Assembly: GCA_963082975.1 (NCBI GenBank) | Contig: OY720349.1 | Location: forward strand, 46,853,962-46,917,961 | Direction: 5' to 3' | Origin: Labia minor | Lineage: Eukaryota > Arthropoda > Insecta > Dermaptera > Spongiphoridae | DNA: 64,000 bases | Shown: one piece after another, positions 23,544 through 35,199 of the stretch | How the letters are laid out: every line of letters begins with the position of its first letter | How positions within the stretch are numbered: the stretch's first letter is position 1 | Program-made: the position numbers and the translations under genes | The notes under the pieces: generated by a model | What the model was told of the DNA's origin: nothing | Database searches by the model: none | Seen by the model: the letters and a program-made list of their open reading frames with translations, nothing else

Positions 23544-24310
23544 CTAGATGCTCAGAGCGCCTTCGGCGCTCTTCACTCCTAGACGGGGGCTCCACCCCCT
23601 GTACACCCGAGTAGTACATAGTATTTGGTTGAAAGTAGTAAAAGGTTTTCATCCATTTTGTTTCAATCAATATATTACATAAAACATGCATTTCTTTTTG
23701 TGTTCTTATTTAAAATATATTTTACTTTAATCAGTAAATTAATTATATATATTATTATTATATATGTTATATCTATCTCTCTATGTGGCTCAAAGATACT
23801 CGAAAGTTGCATAGAGATCATGCAATTCCTCGTTATGCAGTCTCCGCCATTCCCCGGTGACCTCATCTTTCTTTTGCCAATAAATGCTGGGAAGAATCCT
23901 ATTCTCAAATACTCTGAATCTACTTCCAGGGTCTCCCACCGATATAATACAACAGGCAAAATAATTGTTTTATATATTTTAATTTTGATTCCTTTTGATA
24001 ATAATTTTGATGAGTAAGCCTCTTTACTGCATGATAACAGGCGTTTCCCGATTGCCACCTCGATTCTTATCAAATATTATTATCCTACATTTAATTTTTC
24101 TACAAATTCAAATTCTACATTTTGTATATTAAGATTCTGTATGTTAATGCTGTACCTCTTTGTAACTAAATATTTTTTCTTATCACTATTAATTTCAAAC
24201 CACATCTCTTTTCCTACCTCCATTAATTTTTCCTCGCTATCTGTAATTGCAATTGCCGAATCTCCTATTATATTTAAGTCGTCTGGGTAACCCAAATTAT
24301 ACAATCTTAT
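23544..24310 (-). mobile_element. Helitron 3' end joined to an RTE-type retrotransposon piece, copy 1
   Basis: On the minus strand this runs from RTE polymerase sequence (24304 downwards) through the GAGATAGATATAAC tail (about 23783-23768). Then comes about 150 bases with TTGAAACAAAATGGATGAA and TCAACCAAATACTATGTA, then a GC-rich end. That end is a hairpin GAGCGCCGAAGGCGCTC, 11 nt, CTAG at 23547-23544, and T outside. Hairpin, spacing and CTAG before T match a canonical Helitron 3' terminus. The same junctions recur in the copy at 54600-55597. Confidence 0.65.
23780..24304 (-). pseudogene. RTE-type reverse transcriptase fragment
   Basis: The upstream part (24304-24080) carries YPDDLNIIGDSAIAITDSEE, the palm-domain box that in active elements reads YADD, followed by a KYLVTK segment. 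The downstream frame continues with KGIKIKIYKTIILPVVLY and a W.T-like region, then drifts. This is the order of the late RT domain and the C-terminal region in RTE-clade non-LTR retrotransposons. The YADD alanine is replaced by proline, and frame changes separate the pieces, so the gene is dead. Confidence 0.7.
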
Positions 24311-24644
24311 TCTTTCTTTATTACCTTCAAGACAAATTTGAAGATCAAAATTTGAAAAAGTTTATCCGGATCTATTGAGTCATACGTATGTTTTACTTAA
24401 GTCTGCAAATAATTAGTGAACAGAAATATTGAATTCGCGGTTTTTTTCTAATATCTGTCATAATGAAAATATAAGTATTGTATATGTTATAATAAAAATA
24501 GAGTATAATATTTCTTGATCATTTCATTTTGATATTTTATTTTCATTGCTTGATTTTTATTTAATATTTTTAATTATAATAAAATTTGAGAAAATGCAAA
24601 GTTAGAGACTTGAGACAATTTATAAAAATTCATGGTATAAAACA

Positions 24645-25600
24645 ATATATATATATATCACTATTTTTTTCTGAATTTAATACCAAGTTGATTCTCAAAA
24701 TTTTCCATTCTTAATGCATATGATTGATTACATGTGTTAAAATTTAAAAAAATTCAAATATTCTAATTTTTTAATTTATATACAATTTAATATTATTTTT
24801 GAATAATATCATATCAAAAAAAGAGAATTTATTAGAAATTAAAAATAAAAAAAGAAGCCTATTAATAAAAAAATATAATAGAATACAATAATTTTGATTT
24901 AAAACAAATTTTAAAAAAATACTCAAAATTTAAAACATCTCGTTTATATCATTTGTCTAAAAAATCATATTTTAATTTTATATAACCAAGAAATCATTTG
25001 TGTACTTAAAATATAGTTGTAATTAATAATTGAAACAAAAACAAAAATAATATAATTTAGTCATTTTAATTGACGTTTTGAAAATATTTTTGTATTCATA
25101 AAACATTAAAATAATATATTAATATGTTTTTTTAACCTTTCACTTTCAAATAGAAAAGAAGAAATATTCAAATATATAGAAAGAATAAATAAAAAATAAT
25201 TTAAGATAAAAATATGATCTAAATATTTTATTAAATCAATTAAAATGAGAACTTTTAGAATAAATTATTTAATTGAAATGATATTTGAATATTAGAATTT
25301 AAAATAAAATATTATATTAATTCTTTATTTGGGACTTCCTATAATAATTAATATATACGCATTGTGAAAATGATTCCGCTAGGGACAGTGGGCCACGCCA
25401 TGCTCTTGAATGAACAACTCGGAGAATTATATAAACTTTAAAAAAATAATTTCTGTGGTTATTGATTAGATATTAATAAAATTTATAGCTTATGTTACTA
25501 TAGAGGTATATAAGAATATTGTGATGTAATTTCATAGAAATCGGTTCAGCCAATTCTGAGTCTATAAAATAGTTATTTTCCGGACAGACAGACAGACAGT
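24645..25600 (+). repeat. Repeat D, less interrupted copy
   Basis: About 950 bases align with the pieces at 61010-61475 and 63415-63860. Shared landmarks are TTTTTTTCTGAATTTAATACC, GTTTTGAAAATATTTTTGTA, CTTTCACTTTCAAATAGAAA, TTCCGCTAGGGACAGTG and GAAATCGGTTCAGCCAATT, followed by a GACAGACAGACAG run. The GACAGACAGA run and the AATCGGTTCAGCC phrase resemble features of family C, so D may be another rolling-circle-type repeat. No protein is encoded. Confidence 0.75.
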
Positions 25601-25604
25601 TATA

Positions 25605-26240
25605 ATTAATTTATCAAATGAAAATGATTATAATGTTGAGATTTAGATGGTGATAGAAAAGAAATAAAAATATTTTTCGGGTTAACCCCCCCTCCCCCAT
25701 ATTTTCACTTGGAAAAAAATAAGAAGAATCTCAGTGACAATGTCGTGAATTTGTTCATCCGATTAAATATTATATTTCATGGTTTAAATCCATATTTAAT
25801 TTTACTACCTGCTCAGACAACGGAGTACCTCGTTTTCTAGATTCCCCTTTGACCAATAGAATTAATTTAATAAACAAAATGTTGGTTTTCAACAATGTTT
25901 TGCTCAATTCAGAATGAAAATTTAGGATCAAACTATTTTTGGTGAAACAAGATAATTAATTATCTTTCATTATACGATAAAATAAAAAAAGATATTGTAA
26001 TCAAGAATAAAACATTATTTTACTCCAGAAACTTCTAGATAAATGATGAGGTCACAAAATAGTTCTCTATGACTTAATTTTTTTTAAAAAAAAGGTAAAT
26101 TATTTTCAGAAAACCATGACAAATATTCCAGTGTATTATACAATAAACAAGTATTCATTTAATAAAGAAATATATATTAAAATGAATTTCCTAAATGGTA
26201 AAAAGCATCCTAGTGAAATATGAAGATTTTATTAAAAAAT
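25605..26240. other. Intergenic DNA
   Basis: A+T-rich, with a C-run at 25686-25698. No feature supported. Confidence 0.4.
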
Positions 26241-26244
26241 AAAT

Positions 26245-26873
26245 AAGTTGACCTGTGGTCAGGTCCAAACCGACCGACGGTTTGAAATAAATTAATTTCC
26301 AGCTACAGAAATAATTTCAAATAATTTTAATATATCTATTAATGGAATAAAAAACAGATATGCATAGAACATAAATATTTTTAATTTTATTTTATTTATA
26401 ATATATATCTAAGACCAGGCTGTGACGTCATGAAGGGCTGGATGACGTCATATAATTTTAAATTAAGAAAAAACTAATAAAGATGATTTTTCTCGAGTAT
26501 AAAACCAATACAAAGTGAATGATTCGTGATGATATGTAAAAAATCTCCCCATGTGAAATTTGGTATGAAAATAACCCTTCCCTTCCTATCGTCGATCGCT
26601 AATACTACCACTTCCGGTTTCTGGATTTGCACCAAAAGTTGATCAATTCATCCCACTGATGCATTAAGTAAATATACCAAATTTCATCAAAATCCGTTCA
26701 GCCGTTCAGGCTGTACACATCTATACGGACAGACGGACGGACGGACAGACATCATGCTAAAAATACTTTTTTCTGTTAAGAAAATGCATGATTCGTGGAG
26801 ATATGTAAAAATCTCCACATGTGAAATTTGGTGTGAAAACAATACTCCCTTACTATCGTCGGTCGGTAAAAAG
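26245..26873 (-). mobile_element. Family C Helentron-like element, reversed, complete ends
   Basis: In the minus-strand sense it starts at the T-run and ACCGACCGACGATAGTAAGG (26873) and ends with CGTCGGTCGGTTTGGACCTG and ACCACAGGTC (26245 side). It has two CACCAAATTTCACATG-type segments, the GACAGACGGACGGACGGACA microsatellite, and TGACGTCATGAAGG near the 3' end. It is nearly colinear with 5549-6144. Confidence 0.85.
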
Positions 26874-27053
26874 AATGAAAATAATGGTTAACATTTTCAT
26901 TCTCGGTAAATAAATAAAAAAAATGTTTTAAAATATGTAAAATGCTCAGGAAATGATGTTTTAAAATTAATGTGTTTTTAACTAAGTTACCTTTTAATTT
27001 GTTCGGGTTCAATAAATATTTTTAATTTATTCTTAGAAACTGTCTTAAATTAA
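26874..27053 (-). repeat. 180-base flank shared with 62079-62257
   Basis: Reversed, this sequence matches the bases just upstream of the family C copy at 62258, including AAGACAGTTTCTAAGAATAA, CCTGAGCATTTTACATATTT and TTTACCGAGAATGAAA. In both places it leads straight into the C element's 5' end, so flank and element were copied together. Confidence 0.75.
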
Positions 27054-27059
27054 TTCGTA

Positions 27060-28140
27060 ATATGTAATTTATAATGTAAGACAAAATTTGGAAAACGATT
27101 CTACTTGTTGCATTGTTTTTCTACTGATAGTTTAATGATTTCTCCTTTCAACGGTTCTCTTTATTTATTTATTAAAAGAAAAGAATTTCCAATATTACAA
27201 CTTTTTTTCAGACTAGAAAAAGCAACGACGCTAGGTCGTAGATTTTCTACTGGTAAACAGCTGAGAATGATCATCCCTCAGTCTGGCGCTATTTATATCA
27301 ATCATGAAAAGTGAGCGACACCTCCAATTTGAGCATTGTTCGAATTTAGAGCAGTAATCATTTGGGCGTTGCATGGATGGGCAGGGTGTTGGCCTTTTGT
27401 ACCAAAGACACACATAAATATTCCCCAGAATCAGTTCCTTGGCCTTTTCAACGTTTCATTAAGTTTCGACTGAAAGAATCTAATGCCCCAGGGGGAACAT
27501 CTATCTCTGTTAATTAACTCATTTTTCCCATTTTAAATAACGTTTTTCCCCCAATGAACACAATTTATAGATAATTTTTATACATAAAATTCTCTAATTG
27601 AGTGGGTGCGGAGGTAATTTTCGTAAGTTGCTTTCATCTTCAAAGGAAATACTAAAAATACTTTACAACTTCCTTCCTTTAAATATTTTCATTCATTCTT
27701 GTAATGACTCAATTTCTTTAATTTTTTTTATTTTTATTCATTAATATGTTACCTATTATTTTATTCTTTTTAATGGGCAACTATTAAATTTATTATAATT
27801 AATGATTTTATAGTATCTTATATAAAAAATAATATTAATAATTATGAATATTTGAATAGCATTTAATAGGTATATAAAATTTAATTAATCTTATACATAT
27901 ATATATATAAGTTTTATAGATAAAAATTACTTAGAATTTAAAATAAATATTTTACATAACTTTTCAATTCATGTTTTGGAGAATTTAAATATATCTTTAG
28001 AATTTTTCGTGCCCAAGAATATTGTAAGGTTATTTTTTCATTCAATCATAATTAAGTTTGTTCATTTATCCTATATTTGATATCTACATATCTTAGAATT
28101 TTGTTTAATTATAAATAACACCAAAGAACAAAATATTACA
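27060..28140. other. Intergenic DNA with a G+C-richer patch
   Basis: A patch at about 27200-27520 has an acceptor-like TTTTTTTCAG (27203-27212), then AGAAAAAGCAACGACGCTAG and a GTAAAC donor-like site 40 bases on. No protein could be recognised. The remainder is A+T-rich. Confidence 0.35.
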
Positions 28141-28145
28141 ACTTA

Positions 28146-28661
28146 CAGGTGGGCTGAAAAGTTCGTAGGCTGACACATTCATGGCGCCACTAGAATCAAA
28201 AATCCATATTTTTTAGTTAGCCCTAGCCTTCAAAAGACGCATGTATAAATTTGACAGCTGGTTCACAATTAGTATCGGAGTTATAGAATTTCTTGTTGTT
28301 AACTTTTGTTAATTTGAAAAAATGGAAAAAAAGTAATTTCGTGTGTTGATAAAGCATTTCGTTTCGAATTGGTTCCGCATCCACTGTATTCTCCAGATCT
28401 GGCCCAGCGACATTTTTTTTGTTCTCAGGCCTTAAAAGGATGCTCGCTGGGCGGAAATTTTGCTCCGATGAAGAGGTGATCGCCGAAACTGAAGCCTATT
28501 TTGAGGCTAAAGACAAATCATATTATAAAAAATGGTATCGAAAAATTATAAGACCACTATAATCGCTGTAACGTCCTTGAAGGAATCTATATTTAATAAT
28601 AAAAACAAATTAACTCAAAAATATTTTTTTATGCTAGCCTATGAACTTTTCAGCCCACCTG
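28146..28661 (+). mobile_element. Internally deleted mariner element (about 516 bp)
   Basis: The termini CAGGTGGGCTGAAAAGTTC and its inverse at the right end are perfect over 19 bases. One end is followed by TA as expected for Tc1/mariner; the other has a one-base difference (TT). Full-length mariners are about 1.3 kb, so more than half is gone. The deletion joins the start of the transposase gene to its C-terminal region near 28360. Confidence 0.85.
28322..28594 (+). pseudogene. Mariner transposase remnant, N- and C-terminal pieces joined
   Basis: ATGGAAAAAAAGTAATTTCG (28322) gives MEKK, a stop, then FRVLIKH: the usual mariner start with its fifth codon turned into a stop. After about 35 bases the sequence switches to ELVPHPLYSPDL, the segment that carries the third catalytic aspartate (D34D family). 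Then follow the LKG.LGG region and AETEAYFEAKDKSYYK, ending near CNVLEGIYI and a stop. The first two catalytic aspartates and the DNA-binding domains are deleted, and there are several frame changes. Confidence 0.75.
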
Positions 28662-28664
28662 TTA

Positions 28665-30528
28665 TTTTGGTTAAAACTACATATTAATTTATAAATTAAA
28701 ATTGAAATTTAAAATTCGTAAACATGGCTAAAAAATAAAATTTTTCTTCTAAAAAGAAAAGAAGACGTTCGATTGTTCTATCAGTGAATATCTGAAGCCT
28801 AAGTTTTATAAAATTTTTATATATTTATAAGAGAATATTTATTTTACTCTAGTTTAGTTGCTTCGGTTACCCACCCTTGACACGCGATTTTTCCATCGAA
28901 ACTAATATTTGGTTAGAGCATGTTATAATTGTATAATATGATAAATGGATAATTAAAGTAAATCGTATTAATTTTCATTAAGCTATTTTTAATAGTTTTT
29001 CATAATTTCTAAAACTTTTTATTTGAAATAACTCAAATATATATTATTAATTATTTTATTCATTTTATTAGAATTAATATATATATATATATATTTATAG
29101 TTATAAATATATAATAGAGAAATACGATAGATATTGAATTTATAGGGGCTTATCAATAAATAAATAGGTCCAGAACACCTTTCGCCTATAAATAATATAA
29201 TCTAAGAGAGTGTGAGGGACTCATTTAAGATGATAAGATCATGCAACCTTGGAAAGGAAGCAGACCCCGGCCTAAATTGAATCGAATATTCATGATTTAG
29301 AAATTATTTTACTCGATCAGGGCTAAAAAGATTTACTAAAACTTTATTAATAATATATTCGCGTATCAATGATAAAACCATGTCGAATAATAAAAATAAA
29401 AATGAACTTGGGAAAAAAAAAGTTGAAATATTTTTAAAACAAAACTAGTATAAGAATTTTTCAAATTAAATAAATTTTCCTTATTTTTATTTTATGTGGA
29501 TTTTAAATAAAAACAAGTTTTAAATATATATATATATATATAAAGCTGCATGTTTTCAATTTAAAAAATAAAAGTTAAAAACTAAGAACGAGAAAATTTA
29601 CATGTCATTTACATAAATATAATTTTTGTAGGCGGGTAGACTTTCTAATTCGATCGTTATTATCTCTTTTGTCCCTTTCTTTGTTTTCCCCCCTCTGTCT
29701 TTCTTATCAATAAATGTAATTTTAATAAATAACAAAATTATTTCTTGATTTTTACTATCATATTTGTTAATAAAATTTATGATTAATTTATATGAAAGGG
29801 ACATTTATAATTTGATAAACAATAAATGAATTAAATACATATATAGCTTAAAATTGACGTTTTGCATCATATCTGATTTCGTCTTTTGACTATTCATCTG
29901 AAATGGTGCCTATTTATGTTATAATGATAAGAGAAGAATGTGTTTGTTCCAATAGAATAAATAAATTTATTTTATACTATTAAATCAACGAAGAACTTTT
30001 TTTGTTATTCCAGCATTTTAAATTTAAATTGATTAAGTATACAAAGAATAATCAGATATTTTTGTCAAGAATAGCATAATTATTAACTTATAAATATAAT
30101 AATATTTATACATTATTTATATTAAATAAAGAGTATATATAAACAGTGAAAATGGTGATTAAATGATTTAATTTTTTTTTAATACTTTTTTTTAATCACA
30201 GGTTTTTTATTTATTACCAAAAAATGTTCAATTCTTTATATTGTGAAAATATTATTGTATTAAATATGTGCATATATATATAATTTTTACAAAGGTATGT
30301 TTAAATTTGATTGGTCTTTATTTAATAAATAAACGTAGAAGCATTTCATGACTAAGAATCGGTTTCGGTAATTAATAAATCGCACCTCTATCTAAATGTT
30401 AATTTGATTAATTTTTCTTGTATGTCTGGGAATGCATGTCAATAAATGAATTAAATATGTAATTATAATTTGGATACATTGAATATGACATTATCATAAC
30501 TTCATAAAATTAATAAATAGAAAATTAA

Positions 30529-30562
<34 letters not shown>

Positions 30563-30870
30563 CGAAATAAACAAAAGGGAAAAAACGAGTTTTTAATTAT
30601 TCAGGATTACAAGTTGAATGCAAACTGTTATTTATTTATTTTATACCATTATCAAAGTATTAAATGATAAATAAAAATAAATCCTTTGAAGAAATTATTT
30701 GTTATTCAAACTATTTATATATTATTTATTAACTAATTTTTTGGGACTTTAACATTGAATAATTAAGAAATGTAAATTATAGGACCAGTATATGAGAGGT
30801 TGTTAAGGTATGTAATCATGGGTTGGAGAAGGATAGGATTATTTTCATTATAATATTTTTTTATACACTT
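28665..30870. other. A+T-rich intergenic DNA
   Basis: It holds an (AT)n run at about 30530-30559 and a slightly more complex patch at about 29150-29290 (GCAGACCCCGGCC). No gene supported. Confidence 0.4.
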
Positions 30871-30879
30871 TTACTTAAC

Positions 30880-31015
30880 TCACTCTGTCCGGTTGTACGC
30901 GGGTTGTCCGCGGCATTTTATAATCGATATTTCAACAACTTCCCGTCATTCAATCAACTTGAAATTTTGCATACGCGCTTGCTCCTGCTAATAATACACG
31001 AATCAATTGAAAAAT
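30880..31015. repeat. Diverged fragment with a family A/B/C-like phrase
   Basis: TTGAAATTTTGCATACGC at 30959-30976 resembles the GAAATTTGGTA phrase of the Helentron-like families. It lies next to CGCGGGTTGTCCGCGG (30899-30914), which can fold as a hairpin (CCGCGG/CGCGG). The remains are too short to assign. Confidence 0.25.
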
Positions 31016-31151
31016 CCACTGAATTATTTATCTATTAGTGGTAATTAATTAACTAAACTTTCATATGCGGAATATGGAATAGTTCATTATTTCAATCATA
31101 GATGGCGATAGCAGTTCTAGAGGCGCTGAATACGACTAAAAAGTATAAAAC

Positions 31152-31411
31152 AAATTTAAGTAAAAAGAAATCTTTTTAAAAAATACACTTTACTTAAAAT
31201 TGCACTAAAAAGTAAAAAATAAAATCACTTTAAAGTGTATGCGCTCAAATTATAATAAGACCGTAAAACATTTAACACCGTAAAACATTTGCTTCCATTT
31301 GGTGTTATTATAATTTGAGCGCATACACTTTAAAGTGATTTTATTTTTTACTTTTTAGTGCAATTTTAAGTAAAGTGTATTTTTTAAAAAGATTTCTTTT
31401 TACTTAAATTT
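31152..31411. repeat. Perfect 107 bp inverted repeat with 46-base loop
   Basis: The bases 31152-31258 are the exact reverse complement of 31305-31411; I compared them block by block and found no mismatch. The 46-base loop (31259-31304) contains CCGTAAAACATTT twice, at 31261 and 31278. The arms include the self-complementary CACTTTAAAGTG. Beyond the arms the match fades. It could be a young palindromic transposable element (foldback/MITE type) or a hairpin-RNA-producing locus; no target duplication is clear. Confidence 0.9.
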
Positions 31412-31554
31412 TTATAACTTTCATTTGATATAAAAATATATATATATATATAAATATCATATGATATATATATATATACTGTAAATTTTATTGTATTTGT
31501 TTTAATGATCAAATTTTCATGATATTTTATTGTATATCTTCTATTTATTTTTAT

Positions 31555-31605
31555 CTCTAAAGCTCTAAGAACTCAAAAGTTCTTGGCCGCCATCTTGTAT
31601 AATTG
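31555..31605 (-). pseudogene. RTE-type retrotransposon tail, tiny relic
   Basis: The reversed sequence contains GGCGGCCAAGAACTTTTGAG, matching the AAKNYRV coding tail of the other copies, and an eroded TTAGAGCTTTAGAGAT in place of the stop and GATA tail. Only about 50 bases survive. Confidence 0.5.
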
Positions 31606-31799
31606 AATAAAAATTTTTCTTATTCAATCTTCAATATCAATAAATAAGAAAAATTTCATATGAAAATAAAAAAATAATTTAAGACTAATTAAAAGATGAA
31701 AAGAAATATAAAAAAAAAAAACTTTTAAGGTGAATATCTATTAACTAATAATTAATTTATTGGAAATCAGATGGAGGATAATTAAAAATAATTTTCCAA

Positions 31800-32150
31800 T
31801 GTAAAAATCGTGAAGGTCACATGAATCCTAAACGAAGAATCCCTTTGTGGAAAAGCTCGGCGAATCACGAAAGGAATTTTTTTTATGTATGGGGAGAAAA
31901 GAAAAGAAAAGAATGGGCGGGAAAGGAATCAGGCAGAGAAGAGAGGAGAGAAATTGAAAGGACGAGTAGAAAGGAGAGGCTGAGAGAAGGGCAGCAGAGG
32001 CTACAAAAGTGAAGATGACGCCGTCCAGGCTACGGCAGCAGGAATTATCAACCGCAATCGAAATGATTATCAATGACATGGCATTCTTGTATTATATGAA
32101 AGAGGAGAGTGAAGGAAGGCTATGTGCAGAAAACAGATGCAGCGTTTGAA
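31800..32150. other. Purine-rich, G+C-richer island
   Basis: A purine-rich strand (GAGAGGAGAGAAATTGAAAG) and later GATGACGCCGTCCAGG distinguish this from its surroundings. Open frames on both strands reflect the purine bias. It may be untranslated exon or promoter DNA; no product is proposed. Confidence 0.3.
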
Positions 32151-32749
32151 TAAAATTAATTAAAACTCTTTGATCTAACCACATAAGAATTGCAGAGAAA
32201 TCAGTTTTAATTTATCTCTTCATGATATTCGTGTAGTCTACCAATGGAAGTGAAAAGGACTGAACCATTCTTTCAATATGGTACAAAAAAACAAATCCAA
32301 TATTATCGATGAATCGAAATTTTAAATTAGATGTTATAATTGATATATTGTTAATAACTACAGAATTGTAAATAATTATAATTTTATTTATTAAAAAAAT
32401 TAATATATAATGCTGATTAAAAAGGTAACCAATTAACTATATAGTTCCATTAAAATGTTTCAATATGGTCATCGATATTGACATCGGTATCTTGCATTTC
32501 AAATTATATATCTTGTATGAAAGTTTTTGAAATAAGTCCAAATTACTATATTTTCTTATAATAAGAATATACGAGATGGTGTACTAAAAGTATTCCAAAA
32601 TGTACATAAACATGTTTGAATTTGAAATTAAAATTTTCTATAATATTTTGAACATTAATTTATAAGTTTTAAATAATTGGATCCGTTTTGAAATCATTTT
32701 ATTCCTATTTCTATAAGAAGGCAGGAAATTGGTTCCTAAATATTTTTTG

Positions 32750-33015
32750 AAGGCACCCCAGGGTGGGATGCAACAGCGTTAGCTCACATTCTCGTGGTCT
32801 CGGGTTCAAGCCCCTAGCAAGGAAATTTCTTTAGCTGGAGTCTATAAAACGGATTCAATCCAGCCTCCGGGATCAAAATTAAGAAGCTACTTGATAAAAA
32901 ATAGCGCCTCCGATGAAGAAAATCAAGGTAGAGGTTGATAGGATCCGTTTTACTGATCATAGGACGCCTAATTGATATTATCAATAGGTGCCGTCCTTGC
33001 GTAGAAAAGTCAGAG
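32750..33015 (+). mobile_element. Possible tRNA-derived SINE
   Basis: GGTTCAAGCCC at 32813-32823 is a good RNA polymerase III B box. About 35-50 bases upstream lies a tRNA-like left part (GCAACAGCGTTAGCTCA, 32770-32786) where a degenerate A box would sit. A unique body of about 190 bases follows, ending in A+T-rich DNA. No second copy is in the window, so the repeat nature cannot be confirmed here. A decayed tRNA gene is the alternative. Confidence 0.4.
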
Positions 33016-33019
33016 GTAT

Positions 33020-35195
33020 TTTTTATAAGAAAGGCTTTTATATTTCTTATATTTCACTATTACTATCCAACATATTTTGTTTATTTATTATTTATTCTTG
33101 AAAATACAGTTTATGATAAATAAATTGTATTTATCGCATTATTAGTGAGATTTTATTTGAATATGTTATATGTTGTTAAAGAAACCAAAATGATGTTAAT
33201 TTCTTCCCAGAGTACATTATTGTTTAATTTATCTATATACATATAGAATGTATAAAATATAACATTGTTATATAATAATATCAGAGTAAATTAATTAATG
33301 AAAATATAAGAGGATTTACATTTTCAAATAAATTATTCTTAAATAAATATATCCAGTGTTAAAAGTTAACTCTAGATTAATCTATTTTCAGAAAAAATAG
33401 ATAATGTTTGGTAAAAATAAATTTAATTTTTGAGGTTTCTCTGAAATTGAATTCTCAAAATGTTATCAATGTAAGCACCTGAATGATATTGGAAGTCTTC
33501 TCTATTATCACAGAAACATGTAAGTTATATATATATATATATATATTAGAAAGAGTGAAACTAGGGAGGGAACATTTACAGAAATAGAATCAACTTTTTA
33601 TAATTCTTATTTATGTTATCAAGATGGATTCATAAAAAGATTAAAAAGATCAAAGATTTGCATGCAATGTCCAAACAAATTATCTCCATTAGATAAAAGT
33701 GAAAATGATTCTAATTCTAAAGTGAAGTTGAAAGAAAACTTATTTTAATATAACTTTTCACATTTGTATTTGTATTTGAAGTCCACAAAATGATAGATTA
33801 CTTTTTGTTTCTATGTTTATTTAAATTAATAAATAAACTATTATTGACAATAAAAATACTCCATTGTGAAGAAATAATTATTGAAATTCTAAAATATCCA
33901 AAATTGAAAAGATCAAAGTGTTTATAATGTTTAAATATAGTTAGAGCTTTAATTTAATATGCAACGTGTTTAAATTTAAGGATTAAGAAACTGAAGATTT
34001 TTTTGATTAAGAAAAAGAGGCAAAGAGTTTTTGAAATAAAATATCTTGTATTTAAATTATATATCAGTCTACTTTGATTTAAAATTAAATTTATTTTAGT
34101 TTGATAGAAATAAATATTCAAGTATTCTTTTGCATTTTGTTATAAAATGAATATTTTCTATTAAAATTTAATAAAAAATAAATTTTTATATATCTAATAA
34201 GTTTCTAGAAAAGTTGGGAATAAATTTACTAGTGATGTACTATTTATTATAAATTTATATTTATATGACTATGTATACAATACGATATAAATTTATAAAA
34301 TTTGCAAATTGAAATGTCATTGATAAAAGAATATTTATTAAATACATTTAGAATATTGATAATATCATAAAAATAGAATGGGTATTTGTGAAATTATATC
34401 TATAATATATTTAATTTATATTGATTATGATTTGAATAAAATTGGTATTTATGTAACTACGATAGGAATATAGTTTCACTTTTCGATATTGAAATAAAAT
34501 TGAGATGTAACAAAAAATTAATTTAGTATGAGAAATATGAATGTACAAAAATATTATTAAAATTAAATATTTTAACCCGCATAAAAAAACAAATTTCCTT
34601 ATTTTATTAATGTTTTAATCGTATTAATATAATAGTAAACAGTATAAATTAAAAAAAAATATTTTAAGAATATATTTTATTTAAGAGGTAGCAAATTTTC
34701 ATTATTCATTCAAATTATTATAAAAATTTAAATCAATTTATTTTATTTGATATCAAATTGTTAGTACATTAATAGTGATGAAGAATAAAAACATTGTACA
34801 AAAAATATCACAAAATATTTGTATCTTTAGAAATCTAGTTGTTTTTAGAGATAATGAAAGAAAATTAATCAACTAAAGAATTGTTCATGTGATTTAATTC
34901 AAAAGATTTTATTTTATGTTTAAATATGTTGACTATTTTATTGAAGTTGTAATAGATACCATATAAAGTTTAAAAATAAAAATAATTAAAATAAATAAAA
35001 TCAAATTAATTAATGAATATTTAATTTAAGTTAATAAGAGCATCTGCAAAATAGCAAATTATAAATTTTAATTACAATGTATAAGATTTACTAATTATAT
35101 TATAAACTTAAGTTAAAAAAGCAAGATAGCAATGAACAAAAATAAAGATTACTGTAATAAATATTTGTTTAATTTTAAGAGTTAAAATATAAATT
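33020..35195. other. A+T-rich intergenic DNA
   Basis: Over 2 kb of very A+T-rich DNA with an (AT)n run at about 33528-33546. No gene or identifiable repeat. Confidence 0.45.
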
Positions 35196-35199
35196 TCTT

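Noticed and set aside
31821-32079. Charged frames in the purine-rich island
   Set aside because: Arg/Glu/Lys-rich reading is a direct result of the purine bias.
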